From: Symsagittifera roscoffensis
Taxonomy: Eukaryota > Xenacoelomorpha > Acoela > Convolutidae
Assembly (NCBI RefSeq): GCF_963678635.1
Contig: NC_087066.1
Coordinates: forward strand, 35,343,152 to 35,407,151
Length of the DNA stretch: 64,000 nucleotides
Reading direction: 5' to 3'
The translations under genes and the position numbers were made by a program. The notes beneath the pieces are model-generated. The model had not been told where the DNA came from. It saw nothing but the letters and a program-made list of their open reading frames with translations, and searched no databases. Each line of letters opens with the position of its first letter. Position 1 is the first letter of the stretch. Shown here piece by piece: positions 32,257-44,057 of the stretch.

Positions 32257-32416
32257 TTCGAAAACCGGTTTTATATTCGAATCCCGGTTTTCGAATCCCG
32301 CTCCGGTAATGTTTGGTGGGACCGGCTCCAGTAAAATGGACGACACCTCTCTCCCCATCGGAATAAAAGGTCCAAGGCTGAAAGGTGGGAACTGGGCCGG
32401 GAATTATAAAAAAAAG
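32257..32416 (+). CDS. Possible PTEN exon 12
   Basis: The acceptor TTTTTTTTCAACAG ends at 32256 and the donor AAAAAG|gtatat at 32416. One frame is open throughout (starting in phase 2): about 53 codons including FGGTGSSKMDDTSLPIG. The donor phase (0) fits the next exon at 32602. Membership of the PTEN transcript is an inference from order and phase. Confidence 0.45.
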
Positions 32417-32601
32417 GTATATACTAATTGGCTATACTTTTCGGTTTCTGCGCCGCCAGTACGAAGTTCAAACTGCTCACGAAGAACCATTATATATGTT
32501 CCAATATGTAGCCAGTTGAGCAACAATTGTTCAAGTACACCAAGGCTGATGATGAAGGAAATTTTAGTTGAACTGATTTAATATAGAATGTTTCTGTTCA
32601 G

Positions 32602-33364
32602 ATTATGTCGACCGGATTATTGTCCAATCGAAGCAGACCTCCGACGAACATGCAGTCTTCCTTAGTGCCTTTTCATTTCTCAGCCAACTCCAAGCCTCCC
32701 ATTTCGAGAAGGAGTTGCAATCCAGCTACCAACAGTCGTCACCTACTCAACGCCTCAAACTCCCCTCCCAAACATTTCAAAGAGGAGAACCCACCACATC
32801 AGGGGCAAACACAACCCAGTGTGGGCAAGAACGTGAATAATAGCAAGTATCCTCTCTTAGTGGCCAACGCACACTCTCGATCACATTCCATTGAGGATTC
32901 CGCAGCCACGGCGGCCTTGAACTCTCAACATGCCCTCGATGGTGGTCAGATCAGTATGTTACAGTCAGAACCGAGAGGAATGTCAGGAGATTCATCAGGA
33001 GTGAATGGTCGTCAGAAGCGAGCTGCTTCAACAGATAACAGTCTATTGAGCAGTCAGAATGTGAGAGCTAGCTCAGTGTACACTAGTAGGACACCCGCGC
33101 CCAGCCAGCCGAATTCAGCACCCCACCACAGAAACACCTCTGGTCAAAATCAAGGCCAGTCTCAAACCCAAGACCACCCAACCACAGTCAACAGTATCAA
33201 TAATGATAGACAACATACGATATCACAACCTGTGCCTAACACTGCAATGCAGCCATCTTTGCATGTGCAGAACCCCTCTTATATCTATCAGAACCAAGTT
33301 AGCAAAGACACAGTCAATCAGTCCCATCATAACCACAAGAAACCTATTGAAATCACCATCACTA
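32602..33364 (+). CDS. Possible PTEN exon 13 (low-complexity tail)
   Basis: Acceptor TTTCTGTTCAG, consensus donor ACTA|gtaagt at 33364. 254 codons open in phase 0, starting IMSTGLL, rich in Ser, Asn, Gln, His and Pro, ending KPIEITIT plus one base. No domain is recognised. It looks like a disordered regulatory tail. It could belong to a separate gene starting at ATG 32605, but the in-phase open frame across the acceptor favours an internal exon. Confidence 0.55.
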
Positions 33365-34519
33365 GTAAGTTCAAATGCAATCATTACCCTCATAATCTCT
33401 CTATCTCTAGAAATTGCCTGCAGTTTGTATGAGGTTTTGCCCTGCGATCTCCATTGAACGAAAAAGTTAATTTTAGAAATTGTAATTGTGTCAAAGTTGT
33501 TCCCGCTCAAATTTGGTTTTTCGAATGACTTTTGATTGTTTTTTTTTTAAATTTCAAATTCAATTTCTAACAAGGAAGCCGGTTGCTGTACAGGTAGCAC
33601 AGAATGTCTCGAGCATTTTCTTTAAAAATATAACTTTTTTTTTAATTTTCCTGTTTTTTTTTAGTTTTTAGTGGGTGGTGTGATTCGAGAAATATATGAT
33701 CGCGTAGAGAATTATTGAATTAGGCGTGATCGACAAAATTTGTTTTCAGAAATTGAATACGAAACAAAAATTGGAAATTTTTTTTTAATTCTTACTTTTT
33801 GCACAATAGTTTTAATTTTTTATCATTATTGTCAAATAAATTGTAGATTGTCTTTATAGATCAAATAAAATGTTATCATTTATTGTCAAATAAGAGCTGA
33901 AAGAAACATCCAAAACTAGTTATCTTGATAGTAAAGTCAAGTTATATGAATTTTAATTTATTTATAAAAAATTGTTAATTTCCACAATGAATTTTATCGA
34001 TCGCGTTTTTCGCTCGAAATTGAACTAAAAATCAAAAATTTTAAACCAGTTTTTCTCGACACTTGAAAAAAAATGTTGGAAATTTTTTAATTTAGTTTGA
34101 ATCCCGACTGAAAAGGCTTTTATATGATGAATCACTCAACACAGTCCGATGATTCTTTGTGGTACCTGGTTTTGTCTGGAAAAGAAAAGAAAAAACTAAA
34201 ACACCCGAAACATACTCGATTATATTATATATATAAAAGGTGCCGAACATAAAGATTCTCGAAAATGGAAGGGTTTAAGCTGGAGTATTTTTTTCAAGTG
34301 ACTTGTTCTCATAAAAGTGAATAGTTTTTCTCTTGTTTCTTGAGTGCAATGACACTTTTCCAGTTGTCTATTGGCTATGTTCTTAAAAATTTTGCTTGCG
34401 CAGATGGTCTGCATCCTTCATAGAAATGTCATCATCTTTCATAAGTTGCAGTCATGTTCTTTTTGAGTGATTGTTCTATTATGTCAACCTTGTATGGCAA
34501 ATGTAGAAGCAGTGATTGC
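33365..34519. other. AT-rich stretch, intron-like
   Basis: No gene recognised. It contains a fragment of the dispersed repeat with GGTACCTGGTTTTGTCTGG (about 34120-34190) and one of the family with GTCTATTGGCTATGTTCTT (about 34325-34390). Confidence 0.5.
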
Positions 34520-34523
34520 TTAG

Positions 34524-34732
34524 AATTCTGAAGACATTGCTGTGACGTTGTCCAGCGACATGAGTGACACCCAAGGAGAATTGACCGAAGGGTGACTCTT
34601 TGTGATCCAGATCCGTCTCAGGGAAGCAATGACAGCGGAGCGACGACAGATTACATCATGCCCGTTCACTGTATGGCACTGGATGAAACTCAGTTTCAAA
34701 TTCAAGATTATTAGATTAGTGTAGTTATTATT
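34524..34732 (+). other. Coding-like segment, possible terminal exon
   Basis: A GC-richer island. One frame reads NSEDIAVTLSSDMSDTQGE to a stop at 34595; another, from about 34568, reads CDPDPSQGSNDSGATTDY on to QFQIQDY and a stop at about 34730. Both look like disordered acidic coding sequence, and one frameshift would join them. If exon 13 (ends A) is spliced to the AG at 34522-34523, the result is ITIT-K-F and a stop, a PDZ-ligand-like end. The polypyrimidine tract before this AG is poor. Confidence 0.3.
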
Positions 34733-36111
34733 AACTCGCATTCAATCATGTGTCGCTGTTTACCTTTGTATCTGGATAATTTAGATGGACTTGGGCGACC
34801 AAGCCGCGTATCGAAAAATGACCAATTTTTATATTTTATCACCATGGATCTTTCGAAGTTTTTCATAATGAGAATTAGTTCTTAAAGTTTTGTAACGGCT
34901 ATCAGAAATTGACTCTGTCAATCAGAATAGTGTATATTGTCTGTCATTTTTCAAGTCGTTTATTTTAATTAGAAAAACCTACTGTGACAGTAATTTAATG
35001 ATTTAGTTCTGCGTTCAGTTTCAATCCATCCGTTAGCTACATTTTTGTTTTATAAATCTTTGCTTGTATACGTTCACCTTTGACTTTTATTTGCTACCAT
35101 TGCTTCATAGAATTTCTTTTATTTTGATTTCATAATTTTTCAATGCAATTATAACTCAATTATAATTATAAACTAATTGACATTAGTTAGAATTAGTGAT
35201 TAATAACTTTAGGTTCGACTAAATTTGCTTACGAATTTAAGGTTCCTCTATTTTGATCCTCCAAAAGCGGTGTTTTCGGAGAATTGTTGAATTTTTGAAC
35301 TGAAGAGAAGAGTTAATTGGTGCGTTTAATGCCTTGTGTTGCTCTCCTCTCTATCTCTATTTGTAATGAGTGAGTCAAACCCAAATATTGAATCGCCAAA
35401 AGTTGAAACTTGGACTTCTGTTGCTAGTGTAGATACAGATGAAAGCCGCTATATATAATATACATACTTATTGTACTTGAAATTTTATTTTAAATTTATT
35501 TTTCTATCGTGTTCTCTTTCCAATTGGAATATGTATCTATCTTTGATCTGGGTAGCTAATTAAGGCATTTTACTGCTTTTTATAGGCAAATTTTGAGAAT
35601 AAGCGAGGGAAAACCTAAGGTAATTACAACGTTTTCGAAAAATGTACATCATCCCTATAATCTGAAAATTGGAAAACGTTCAAAGATAGTAAACATGTAT
35701 AAAACAGCAGCTGCAGAGAACAAGCAAAAGTCTAATCTAGCGGCTAAAATTGGAACAAGCTAGTGAAACGTAGAACTTTGTAATAGGGTCACATATTCAA
35801 GTTAAATTCTCGAATATTTTATCCCTTAAACAGATCAACTTTTAAAATACAGCGAACGAAGTAGAAACACTTAAATGTCGTTTTTAAGTGTAAAATATTA
35901 AAGTAATTTTCTTGTTTTGGTGTTTTTTATTCAGACTTGCGCTCAGCTTAGTTTGTTATTATGAACCTTCTTTCTTACTTACCTAACTCGCTATCAAAAT
36001 TGTTCCTTAAAAGTGCTCACTTGTTTGGAAATTTCACTGGAGCATTGGAAATTGCATAGCATCTGTTTTCTGCTTTATTTGTGACTGAGTCGTTAATGAT
36101 ACCTAGTAAGC

Positions 36112-36182
36112 ATCCGTGGCTTAGTGGTTAGTGTGTGAGACTCTTAATCTCTAGGTCGCATGTTGGAATCTCGGAGGTTGAC
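36112..36182 (+). repeat. tRNA-Lys(CTT)-derived relic or SINE head
   Basis: CCGTGGCTTAGTGGTTAGTG (D arm/box A), GAGA-CTCTTAA-TCTC (anticodon arm with loop anticodon CTT) and GTTGGAATC (B box with C to G). The acceptor stem is mismatched and the B box is mutated, so a functional tRNA gene is unlikely. A GCGAAGCTTCGC hairpin tail (36253-36274) lies 70 bp downstream, suggesting that head and tail belong to one SINE. Confidence 0.6.
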
Positions 36183-36629
36183 GAATTTTAGCTAACTCGA
36201 GGATTAATTTGACACTAAAGCGCTGCTTTTTGTCGTGTTCTCGCAAAAGTTTGCGAAGCTTCGCCTCTGTGTAATCTCCGTTATTGAGCAGCAAATGTTT
36301 GAATATCACATTAAACGTGCATGATTTTAGTTAAAAACTACTCGATTAAAAATCTTAGTTTAATTTTGTCAAAATTCAATCACCCTCATTTTTTTTGGTT
36401 TGATTTGGATTTCTTCTTAACCAATCCCATATAATAGCTAAAGTCAGAAGGTCGAGCTTTCCAAATACGAAAATGGGAATGACGAGACGAAACGGGATTG
36501 AATCTGTTTCGAAAAAGGATTGGAAAGATTTCCGGCGAAACAAATAAAAATAGCCAATTCTTGAAATTCAAAGCTATTATGCTATTAAACTATTATGTCA
36601 ATTTGAAGAAAATTTCAATTGCATTTTTT

Positions 36630-38371
36630 GCTTTGCTTCTGTCATATTGTTAAACTTTTGTTGGCAATGTTTTATTATCCTGAAAAAAATATCACTGAAG
36701 AAAGGCATAACACGCTTTTGGATAACAAATTGAAATACCCCACGACTTCTTTTCAAATCGAACCCGCAAGAAACAGTGTTACTTTCGGTGGCACTTTTGC
36801 TGAGGATAGTATTGGCAGTTTAAAAGCAAGGTTGTCTGGTTCGTTAGCTACCAGTTGATTTTTCTACTGTTTTTTTTTGTCTTTTTAAATCTACTTCGTT
36901 TTTTGGACGTGCCAAAGTGGAGTATAATTAAAGATTTCTAATCAAGTTTAAAAATTTTCTTTTTATAAAATTTAACAAAAAGCTTTCAAGATAATACTTT
37001 TAAAATATAGTTTTCCTTGTTTTTAACTGCAACATCTGCTCAATTTAAAAACAATCTTTTAAATTACTTTCATTGCAACAATTATGAATGTCAAAACAAA
37101 GTTTTGTATATATTGCAATCCAAACTTGATTCTGTAGAATAAATTAAATCTTTTCAAAAAGATAATTACAAAAATACGTTTAATAAAAATATTTCTTATA
37201 TATTCTTATACTTCTTATATTCGTCTTCCTTTTTTTTGGTTCCTTGTAGTTTCTTGTATTTTTGGCTATCCAGTGTACATTTTGGCAGGTATCTTAGAAA
37301 TGGAAATTTGTAACCAGTAATTGTTTAACAAATGTTTTTTAGTCACCTGACCTGATTTTATCCTTCCGACTTTTTCCTTTCGACTTTTTAATTTTTCCTA
37401 AACATTTTTTTTCATGGAAAAACGTGTTTTATAAGAAAAGGGTTTTTTGGTCCAGCACATAGCCTGGAGGTGAAGACGACTGGGGCGGCAAAGATTTGCT
37501 TCTGTCATATTTTAAAAGTTTTGTTGGCTATGTTTTACTATCATGAAAAAAATATTGCTGAAAAAAGGCATCACAGGCTTTTGGATAACAGATTGAAATA
37601 CCGCACGACTTCTTTCTTCTTTTCAAATCGAACCCGCAAGAAACAGTGTCACTTTCGGCTGCACTTTTGCTGAGGATAGTATTGGCAGTTTAAAAGCAAA
37701 GTTGTCTGTTTCATTAGCTACCAGTTGGTTATTCTACTTTTTTTGTCTTTTTAAAGCTACTTCGTTTTTTGGACGTGCCAAAAATGGAGTAAAAGTGAAG
37801 ATTTCTAATCAAATTTTAAAAGTTTTTTTTAATAAATTTTAACAAAAAGCATTCAAGATACTACTTTCAAAATATAGTTTTCCTTGTTTTGAACTGCAAC
37901 AACAGCTCAGTTTAAAAACAATCTTTTTAATTACTTTCTTTGCAACAATTACCAATGTCAAAATAAAGTTTTGTATATATTGCAATCCAATTTTGATTCT
38001 GAAGTATAAATTAATTCTTTTCAAAAGGATAATAACAACGTTACGTTTACTATAAATATTTCTTATATATTCTTATACTTTTTATATTCGTCTGTTTTAT
38101 TTTTGGTTTCTTGTATTTTCTTGTATTTTTTGGCTATCCAGTGTACATTTTGGCAGTTATCTTAGAAATGGAAATTTGTAGCCAGTAATTGTTACCCAAA
38201 TGTTTTCTAGTCACCTGACCTGATTTTATCCTTCCGACTTTTTCCTTTCGACTTTTTACTTTTTTCTAAACATTTTTTTTTATGGAAAAACGTGTTTTAT
38301 AAGAAAAGATCTCAGGGGTTTTTTGGTCCAGCACAGCCTGGAGGTGAAGACGACAGGGGCGGCAAAGATTG
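36630..38371. repeat. Tandem duplication, two units of about 870 bp
   Basis: Unit 1 about 36630-37494, unit 2 about 37495-38371; both run from TTTGCTTCTGTCATATT to CTGGAGGTGAAGACGAC and GGGGCGGCAAAGAT. Shared internal phrases include GGATAACA, AAATCGAACCCGCAAGAAAC and CTATCCAGTGTACATTTTGG. Identity is roughly 90% by eye, with small indels. Confidence 0.85.
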
Positions 38372-39194
38372 TCACCAGGAACTGTTTTTTCTTCAAACTG
38401 AAAGTATTCCTTCCCAACAAAGTTTTGCCTATAGTTTGTCTGCCTATGTTTTGTCGGTCTAGTTTCCTTATTGTAAAATTGATTTTTTTGTACGTATTTT
38501 TTAGTCGAGTTGCTTTCTCTGTTTCGAATTACTTTGCAACGTTTAATTTTACAAGTCTTGAATTCGTATATTTCGCTGTTTTTGTTTTTTCTCTTTCGCT
38601 TCTAAGCTTTGTTCGGCTCAAATGATTTCGATTTATAATTTAGCGTCTTAGTGATCTAAATTGAGGACAATTCAGAGAAAACGTAAATTTTATGCTTCAT
38701 CATGGATCGCGCAAAATGCTAAAACTCTTATAATAGATTTTATAGTTCAAAATTTTTCATGACAACAATTGTATTTTCGTTTCTAAGGGACGTTATATAA
38801 ATTTTGTCGTCTCAGTTGTCGCATATTAAATATATTTTTTTTGGTTTTTTCAAAACTTGCCATCGTTTGAGTTTGTGTTTTCCGCAAATAGAACAAGATT
38901 CCAGGCAACATTTTGATTTTTTTTTTTAATTTGTGGTTTTTGAAGTGTTTTTTTTTTCTTTTTTTTTGGGTTTAGCGGCTCTTTTTTTCTGTCTGATAGC
39001 TTGCACTGCTAATATTATGTTGTATATTGGCTCCGTTTTACCTCTGAGTCAAAATGAATTTAAAAGGGCGAAACGGAACAAAGCCGTTGGTTGGTACAAC
39101 TTTACTTGTGAACGAAGACAAATATATTTTTCCGTATAATTCGATGAGAATTTAACCTTAATATAAAAAAAACATTGGTAATTTTCAAGCGAAA

Positions 39195-39268
39195 CTTGTT
39201 TAGTTTAGTGGTAACGTACTTGTTTTAAGATTTCAAATTATGGGGTTTGTGTTCCGGCCCCACCTTGT
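39195..39268 (+). repeat. tRNA-derived SINE head
   Basis: TAGTTTAGTGGTAACGTAC (box A) and GGTTTGTGTTCCGGCC (B-box position, mutated), with tRNA-like spacing. Confidence 0.5.
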
Positions 39269-40149
39269 CTTTTTTTGATTTCTATTGGCTTTTCTCTGGT
39301 GAAACTTATATCGTCAGACTAGCGGTTGTTTGCATACCTTTAGGCGGAATATTTTCATACGCATGGAATTTGTTTCAAGTCCTGGAAATGTTTGTCTTAA
39401 ATTGACGTATATAATATTAGAAAGATAACAAACAAATTTGGGAAACATCTCTTTTTCTGTAAAACTTTGTTGGCTTCAATGGTTTCGGTGAATGTTATAC
39501 CTGCCTAGTTGCCTCATAACAGGTCTTTTTGCGATCAAAAATAATGTTTATGGCGTTTTTCTGCTTCGGTTGCCGAAAAAAAACTTAGATCTTTAAAAGT
39601 AAAAATTGTGCCAAATTTCTAGCTTTTAACTCAAACAGCAAGTTTTTTGCGCTGAGTACCATTAGGTGCATTTTGTCTCATTGCTAATTTAATGATGAGT
39701 ATAATGTTTTCAATATGATTTCCTGAAATTAAACCTCAGACATTTTTGTTACCTAAGTGGCTTCGTATCTTTTCCATCCGCTAGTTTGCAATGCTATGTG
39801 TGTGATTTTTCGCAAATGTTCCAAGGCTCCGCTCTACCTCTAAGTCAAATGTGATGTTTTGATATAAATAAACAGAAAATATAGTTAGAGCCATTGTTTA
39901 TAGCTCCAAATTTCTAAACTCAAATCGTTATTTTCTTTTGAAATTATTTTTCTAAGCAAATTTTCGCAAAAATTGGGTTTTCTTTTTTAAGCATCTTATG
40001 TTCTTTTTGCTGAAAGAGGTTCTGCCGAAGTTTTTCCACCCTATTTTTTTCATTTTTCATTTTGTAAATTGATAACTATTGGCGCTTAATTGATTTTTTC
40101 TTCCGAAGATAAAATGATTGTAAGAAATTAGGTTTTGAAATTAGGTTGA

Positions 40150-40480
40150 TGTCGAAACCACTGGATAAGATGCGGATTTAGAAGGGGCGCGTAGCGGATG
40201 CCACCTGCTCTTCATAGACCCCCTCGACACTCAAGGGGACTCCTTTGGTGCTATTTTACGACATTTATTTCCAGGTGACCACAATTAAATTTTTTCTTCA
40301 GGCGTCATTAAAAACTCATTTCGAGAAGGTGATTGCGCGCCAATAAATTAGCCATTTCTGGTCAAGCATTTCCAAAAAGTGACCAAAAATGGCATTTTGA
40401 ACATCAGCAAAATGCCTGCTGCGGCACAAAATTTTTTTATAAACTAATGTTTTTGTTTATCTTTTAAGAGAGCGTGAAAA
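40150..40480. repeat. Diverged copy of the hAT-like MITE family
   Basis: Keeps GGGACTCCTTTGGTGCTA, GCGCGCCAATAAA and TTTCCAAAAAGTGACCAAAA in the order of 24117-24503, with heavy substitution. Confidence 0.5.
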
Positions 40481-40619
40481 ATGATTTTGCTCGATGTTAA
40501 TAACAAAAAAATCGACAATTTCCTGATTTTTTTTTGAAAAAAAAAAACATTTCTTTGTTCATTCTTATTGTAATTTTTAAACCATTTTATTCTTTCTGCT
40601 TAAAGCCTCATATAGATTG

Positions 40620-42960
40620 ATTAAAATTTTTTGTTCCGACTTTCGATACGAAAGTAACGGAATATTTGTGCTCGGGGTGGGTTTTTTTTTTCTTCAGACA
40701 AACTTCGACTTTTTAATTAGCCATTTTTGACGGAATTTTTTCATATCATTCAAAAAGTATTGTTGTCCTGAGCTTGAATTTGAAAAGATATTTCACCTGT
40801 GATCACTTCTCGTAAAGTTATGAGGGTTTAAAGATTGCCATTTTGGCTATTTTGACCAATTTGGGACAATTAACGCGCATTATAATTCGCGCTATTAACG
40901 CGTAAACGAGATTTAATCCGTCTTATAAATCGTTCCAAGTTGGTTGAACGAAGCTTATTTGCCATAATTGATTTGTCACATGGAACAAAATCTATCTTTT
41001 TGTTCTTTATATGGCGTGTGGGGAGATGATTTTCATAAAAAAATTTCAAATTGTAGAAAAAAAATTTCAATTTATTCTATTTCATTTGTTTTTTTTTTAT
41101 GTATTACTGCTGCACAATAAACGTTAAAAGGCACTTGGAACATTCAGAGCTTTGCCCTGATACGAGCAGTTTTGTTTCATTTGTAGGTATTTGTTTGAAA
41201 ATAGCAAATTTGGGATAGTTAACACGGGATATAATGCTTTTTCAACGCTTAAGCGTTGAATAAATCTTACTCCGTCAGAAATCATTCCATATCGTATTCA
41301 AAAAGCTACAAGCTTATTCTTTCGACTTTTAAAAACAGTGCGGAATGTTTTTTACTTGGAGTGGTTTTTATCAATCAGTCATTTTTTGACTTTTTTACTA
41401 AGCACTTCGTCAAAAAAATTTTATATAATCTAACGACATTGTTGTCTTGGGCTCAAATAAAAACGCGCGACATGTGGCTTTATTAAAACACAAGAAGGCG
41501 GCAGATTAATGTGTTCTAAATTGAGTTGAGGCAATTCAATTGGTCGTGTTGTTAAGCTACAAGACGCTTAAGTACATCTCTGTGTAGTTTACATTTTTTA
41601 GTGAGCGAAAATTTTTGAAAAAAAGGTAAATTGGCTTTTAAGTTCAGTCAGATTATTTAATACTTCGCCGTCCTGCCATTCGAGCAGTCTTCGTGGTCTC
41701 GATAATACGTTACCTGAAACAAAATATATTGCCTCAGACATCGCATGCCGTGGGAGATGAAAAAGGCAAATTTTTGAAATTTTTCGATTATTGGTAACAA
41801 TTCAGTCGCTTATATACTTCTCAATTATTTTAATCAAACTTTTGTCTGAGTTTTTTTTGTAATTGATCTCCCTCGTTTTGAGTGTGCCGTCAAATGGGAC
41901 AATTTCACACAGTGTCTACGATTTAGGCCGAAAAAAAAGAATAAGTTCTGAAGTATTGATGTTGTTCCGATCACTCTTGAAGAGCGGGACGAAGCTAGGC
42001 CGCCGAAGGATGCTTTTTAAACCAATTTTAGGTAGGTTCAAAACGTTTTAGCAGGGTTTTAATTCTATTATCAGATTAAACAAAAGTTCTTTCAGTTGCA
42101 TCTTAGATCTTTTAAAAGTTTTCCAGAAAAGATGTTTCATTGTCGAGAAAAACTACTAAATTTATAAATTGTTCAAGTTTTTCAGTGGTATTGCACGGAG
42201 TATTTTTCTCAACTGAGACTGATTTTCTAATTCAAGGTTTCCTTTCTGATTTTCTGATTTTCTAAAGTATTTTTTCTATATTTCTTTTCTGTGACCTTTT
42301 TTTTTTACCTGTGATCATTTTTAGTAAAGTTATGGGGGTTTGAAGATTGCCAAATTGGCCAATTTCGGACAATAAACGCGCGTTATATTTCGTGCTATTA
42401 AAGCGTGCTTTTAAGCGGAGATTTAATTCGTATGAGAATTTGTTCCAAATTGGATTGATGCATGCTTTTTGGTCTATTTAATACTTTTCTATATGCAAAA
42501 TAATATCACTTTGAACTTGTTCTGACTTTGGAAGAAAGTTGGGAATATATATGCCCGGGGTGCTTTTTTTTATTCAGACCAATTTTAAAATAGTTGACTG
42601 CGTATGGTCATTGATCTGGAAATCTTGGTATTGCCAAGCGAGTATGCTTGCACTAGACTAAAGTGCGGCTTGGCTGCTCTAATAATACTTTGATAGCTTG
42701 TTTCAATACGCGAATAATTTATGCGTGGCAAATTATCCGCACTGACAATCATTCCAAATTAAATTGAGGCAAGCTAATTGGTCTTTTTAATTCCTTAAAC
42801 GACTCAAAACTTTTCACTTTGATATTATCAGACGAAAATTCATAGTGTGTCAATAGTTCATTTAGCAAAATTATTTGAAACTAATTAATGGGCAGTTGGA
42901 ACATTCAAGGTTTTGCCCTGATGCGAGCAGTCTTGTATTGCTTTCTTATTGATTCGACGC
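40620..42960. repeat. Three related dispersed units of about 600-700 bp
   Basis: Units near 40790-41180, 41200-41520 and 42300-42930 share AAGATTGCCA...TTTGGCCAATTT, GACAATTAACGCGC / GACAATAAACGCGC, TATTAACGCGTAA-like phrases, GAGATTTAAT and CTTTGCCCTGATACGAGCAG. They are not in perfect tandem and have no coding capacity. Confidence 0.6.
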
Positions 42961-44057
42961 CCTCTCTTTCTCTTAAAAACAAACATAAAAACTTGAAAAA
43001 ATGGTTTCATTACTGGGATAAGCGTGGTTGGACCGCTGACGACTATCCTTGTTTCTATTTATATTTAATAAGTCCAAAAATAACATGTCCTAACGAGCAG
43101 AAAAGATTGAAAAAAAAAATGTTGTGAATAATTTTGACATCACAAAACCCGCCTAATTTCTCTTTATAAAATCGCATAATTTGGTTTTATACCAAAAACA
43201 CCATCCATAAAGGTAATCGATAGCTTTACATATCTCTACTTGAAGGTTTTGTCGAAAAATTAGTTTGAATTTCTGAGAGATTACTGTGTCGTTGCGATTA
43301 TGTAAAGACTGTAAGCTTGTGTAGGAGTTGAATGGTATGAATTATCTTCCCGTTCCGAAACGAGGTAGTTTTTTTGTGCAACAATTTTTTTGCTTTCTCG
43401 TTATTACCTAATGCAGTGTAGTTGGACCAGATTCTGTAAAATTTCTATCTTTAGACTTGGTTTAGTGTGACGCAGCCTTAGCTCACAACCATAGCGAAGA
43501 CTGTCTTTCAAATTACTGATTATATTAACAACCTCGCCATGATTAGACTAAGTTAAGCTCTTCCACCCAAGCATTTGATTTGGATTAAAGTTGCTTGGGG
43601 CTGCAAGTAAATTGCTAAATGCTGATTGGCTGAAAACTATCACTACATGCCAAGACAAAAAGCCTTTGCCTAAAACTTTTTGGAGACTGATGTTGGACTC
43701 CTGAGTCACAAAGTTCTCTCTCGTTTTATGACGGCGCTATTTAAACTGTAACCTCTACAATTTAAGGTGCATCGACCGAACTGTTACGGACACTCGCATA
43801 TTCGTTTGTTCAAATAGTCAGTTTTTGTAGTAAAGCAGCTATTTGAGCATTCTCGACTAATAAAATGAGATTTGACTTATCAGTTTTTGTTGTAGAAAAA
43901 CAAGACCATCGAATTTATTACACAGTGACAATTAAACTATATAATCATCATTCTCGATAAATTTTGCTTGCGGTCTGGCTGTTTTTTTTGCTCATAAAAT
44001 TCGTCTGACTGAACATAAAATGCTCGCAGTTATTCAGACGGAATCCAAATTATCCGG

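Larger units (their letters stand above)
34742..44057. other. Repeat-rich intergenic region
   Basis: No gene recognised over 9.3 kb. Contents listed separately: a tRNA-Lys-derived relic (36112), an 870-bp tandem duplication (36.6-38.4 kb), a tRNA-like head (39.2 kb), a MITE relic (40.15-40.48 kb), and a set of related units (40.6-43.0 kb). A 30-codon frame at 35366-35458 ends SVASVDTDESRYI but has no supporting context. Confidence 0.6.

Noticed and set aside
35366-35458. 30-codon frame ending SVASVDTDESRYI, considered as a last PTEN exon
   Set aside because: No acceptor in the required phase 1 for exon 13; too short to stand alone.
36112-36182. Functional tRNA-Lys gene
   Set aside because: Acceptor stem does not pair well and the B box is mutated; more likely a SINE head.
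42888-43127. 79-codon frame with Trp-rich middle
   Set aside because: Lies in a repeat unit shared with 41.1 kb; no other support.
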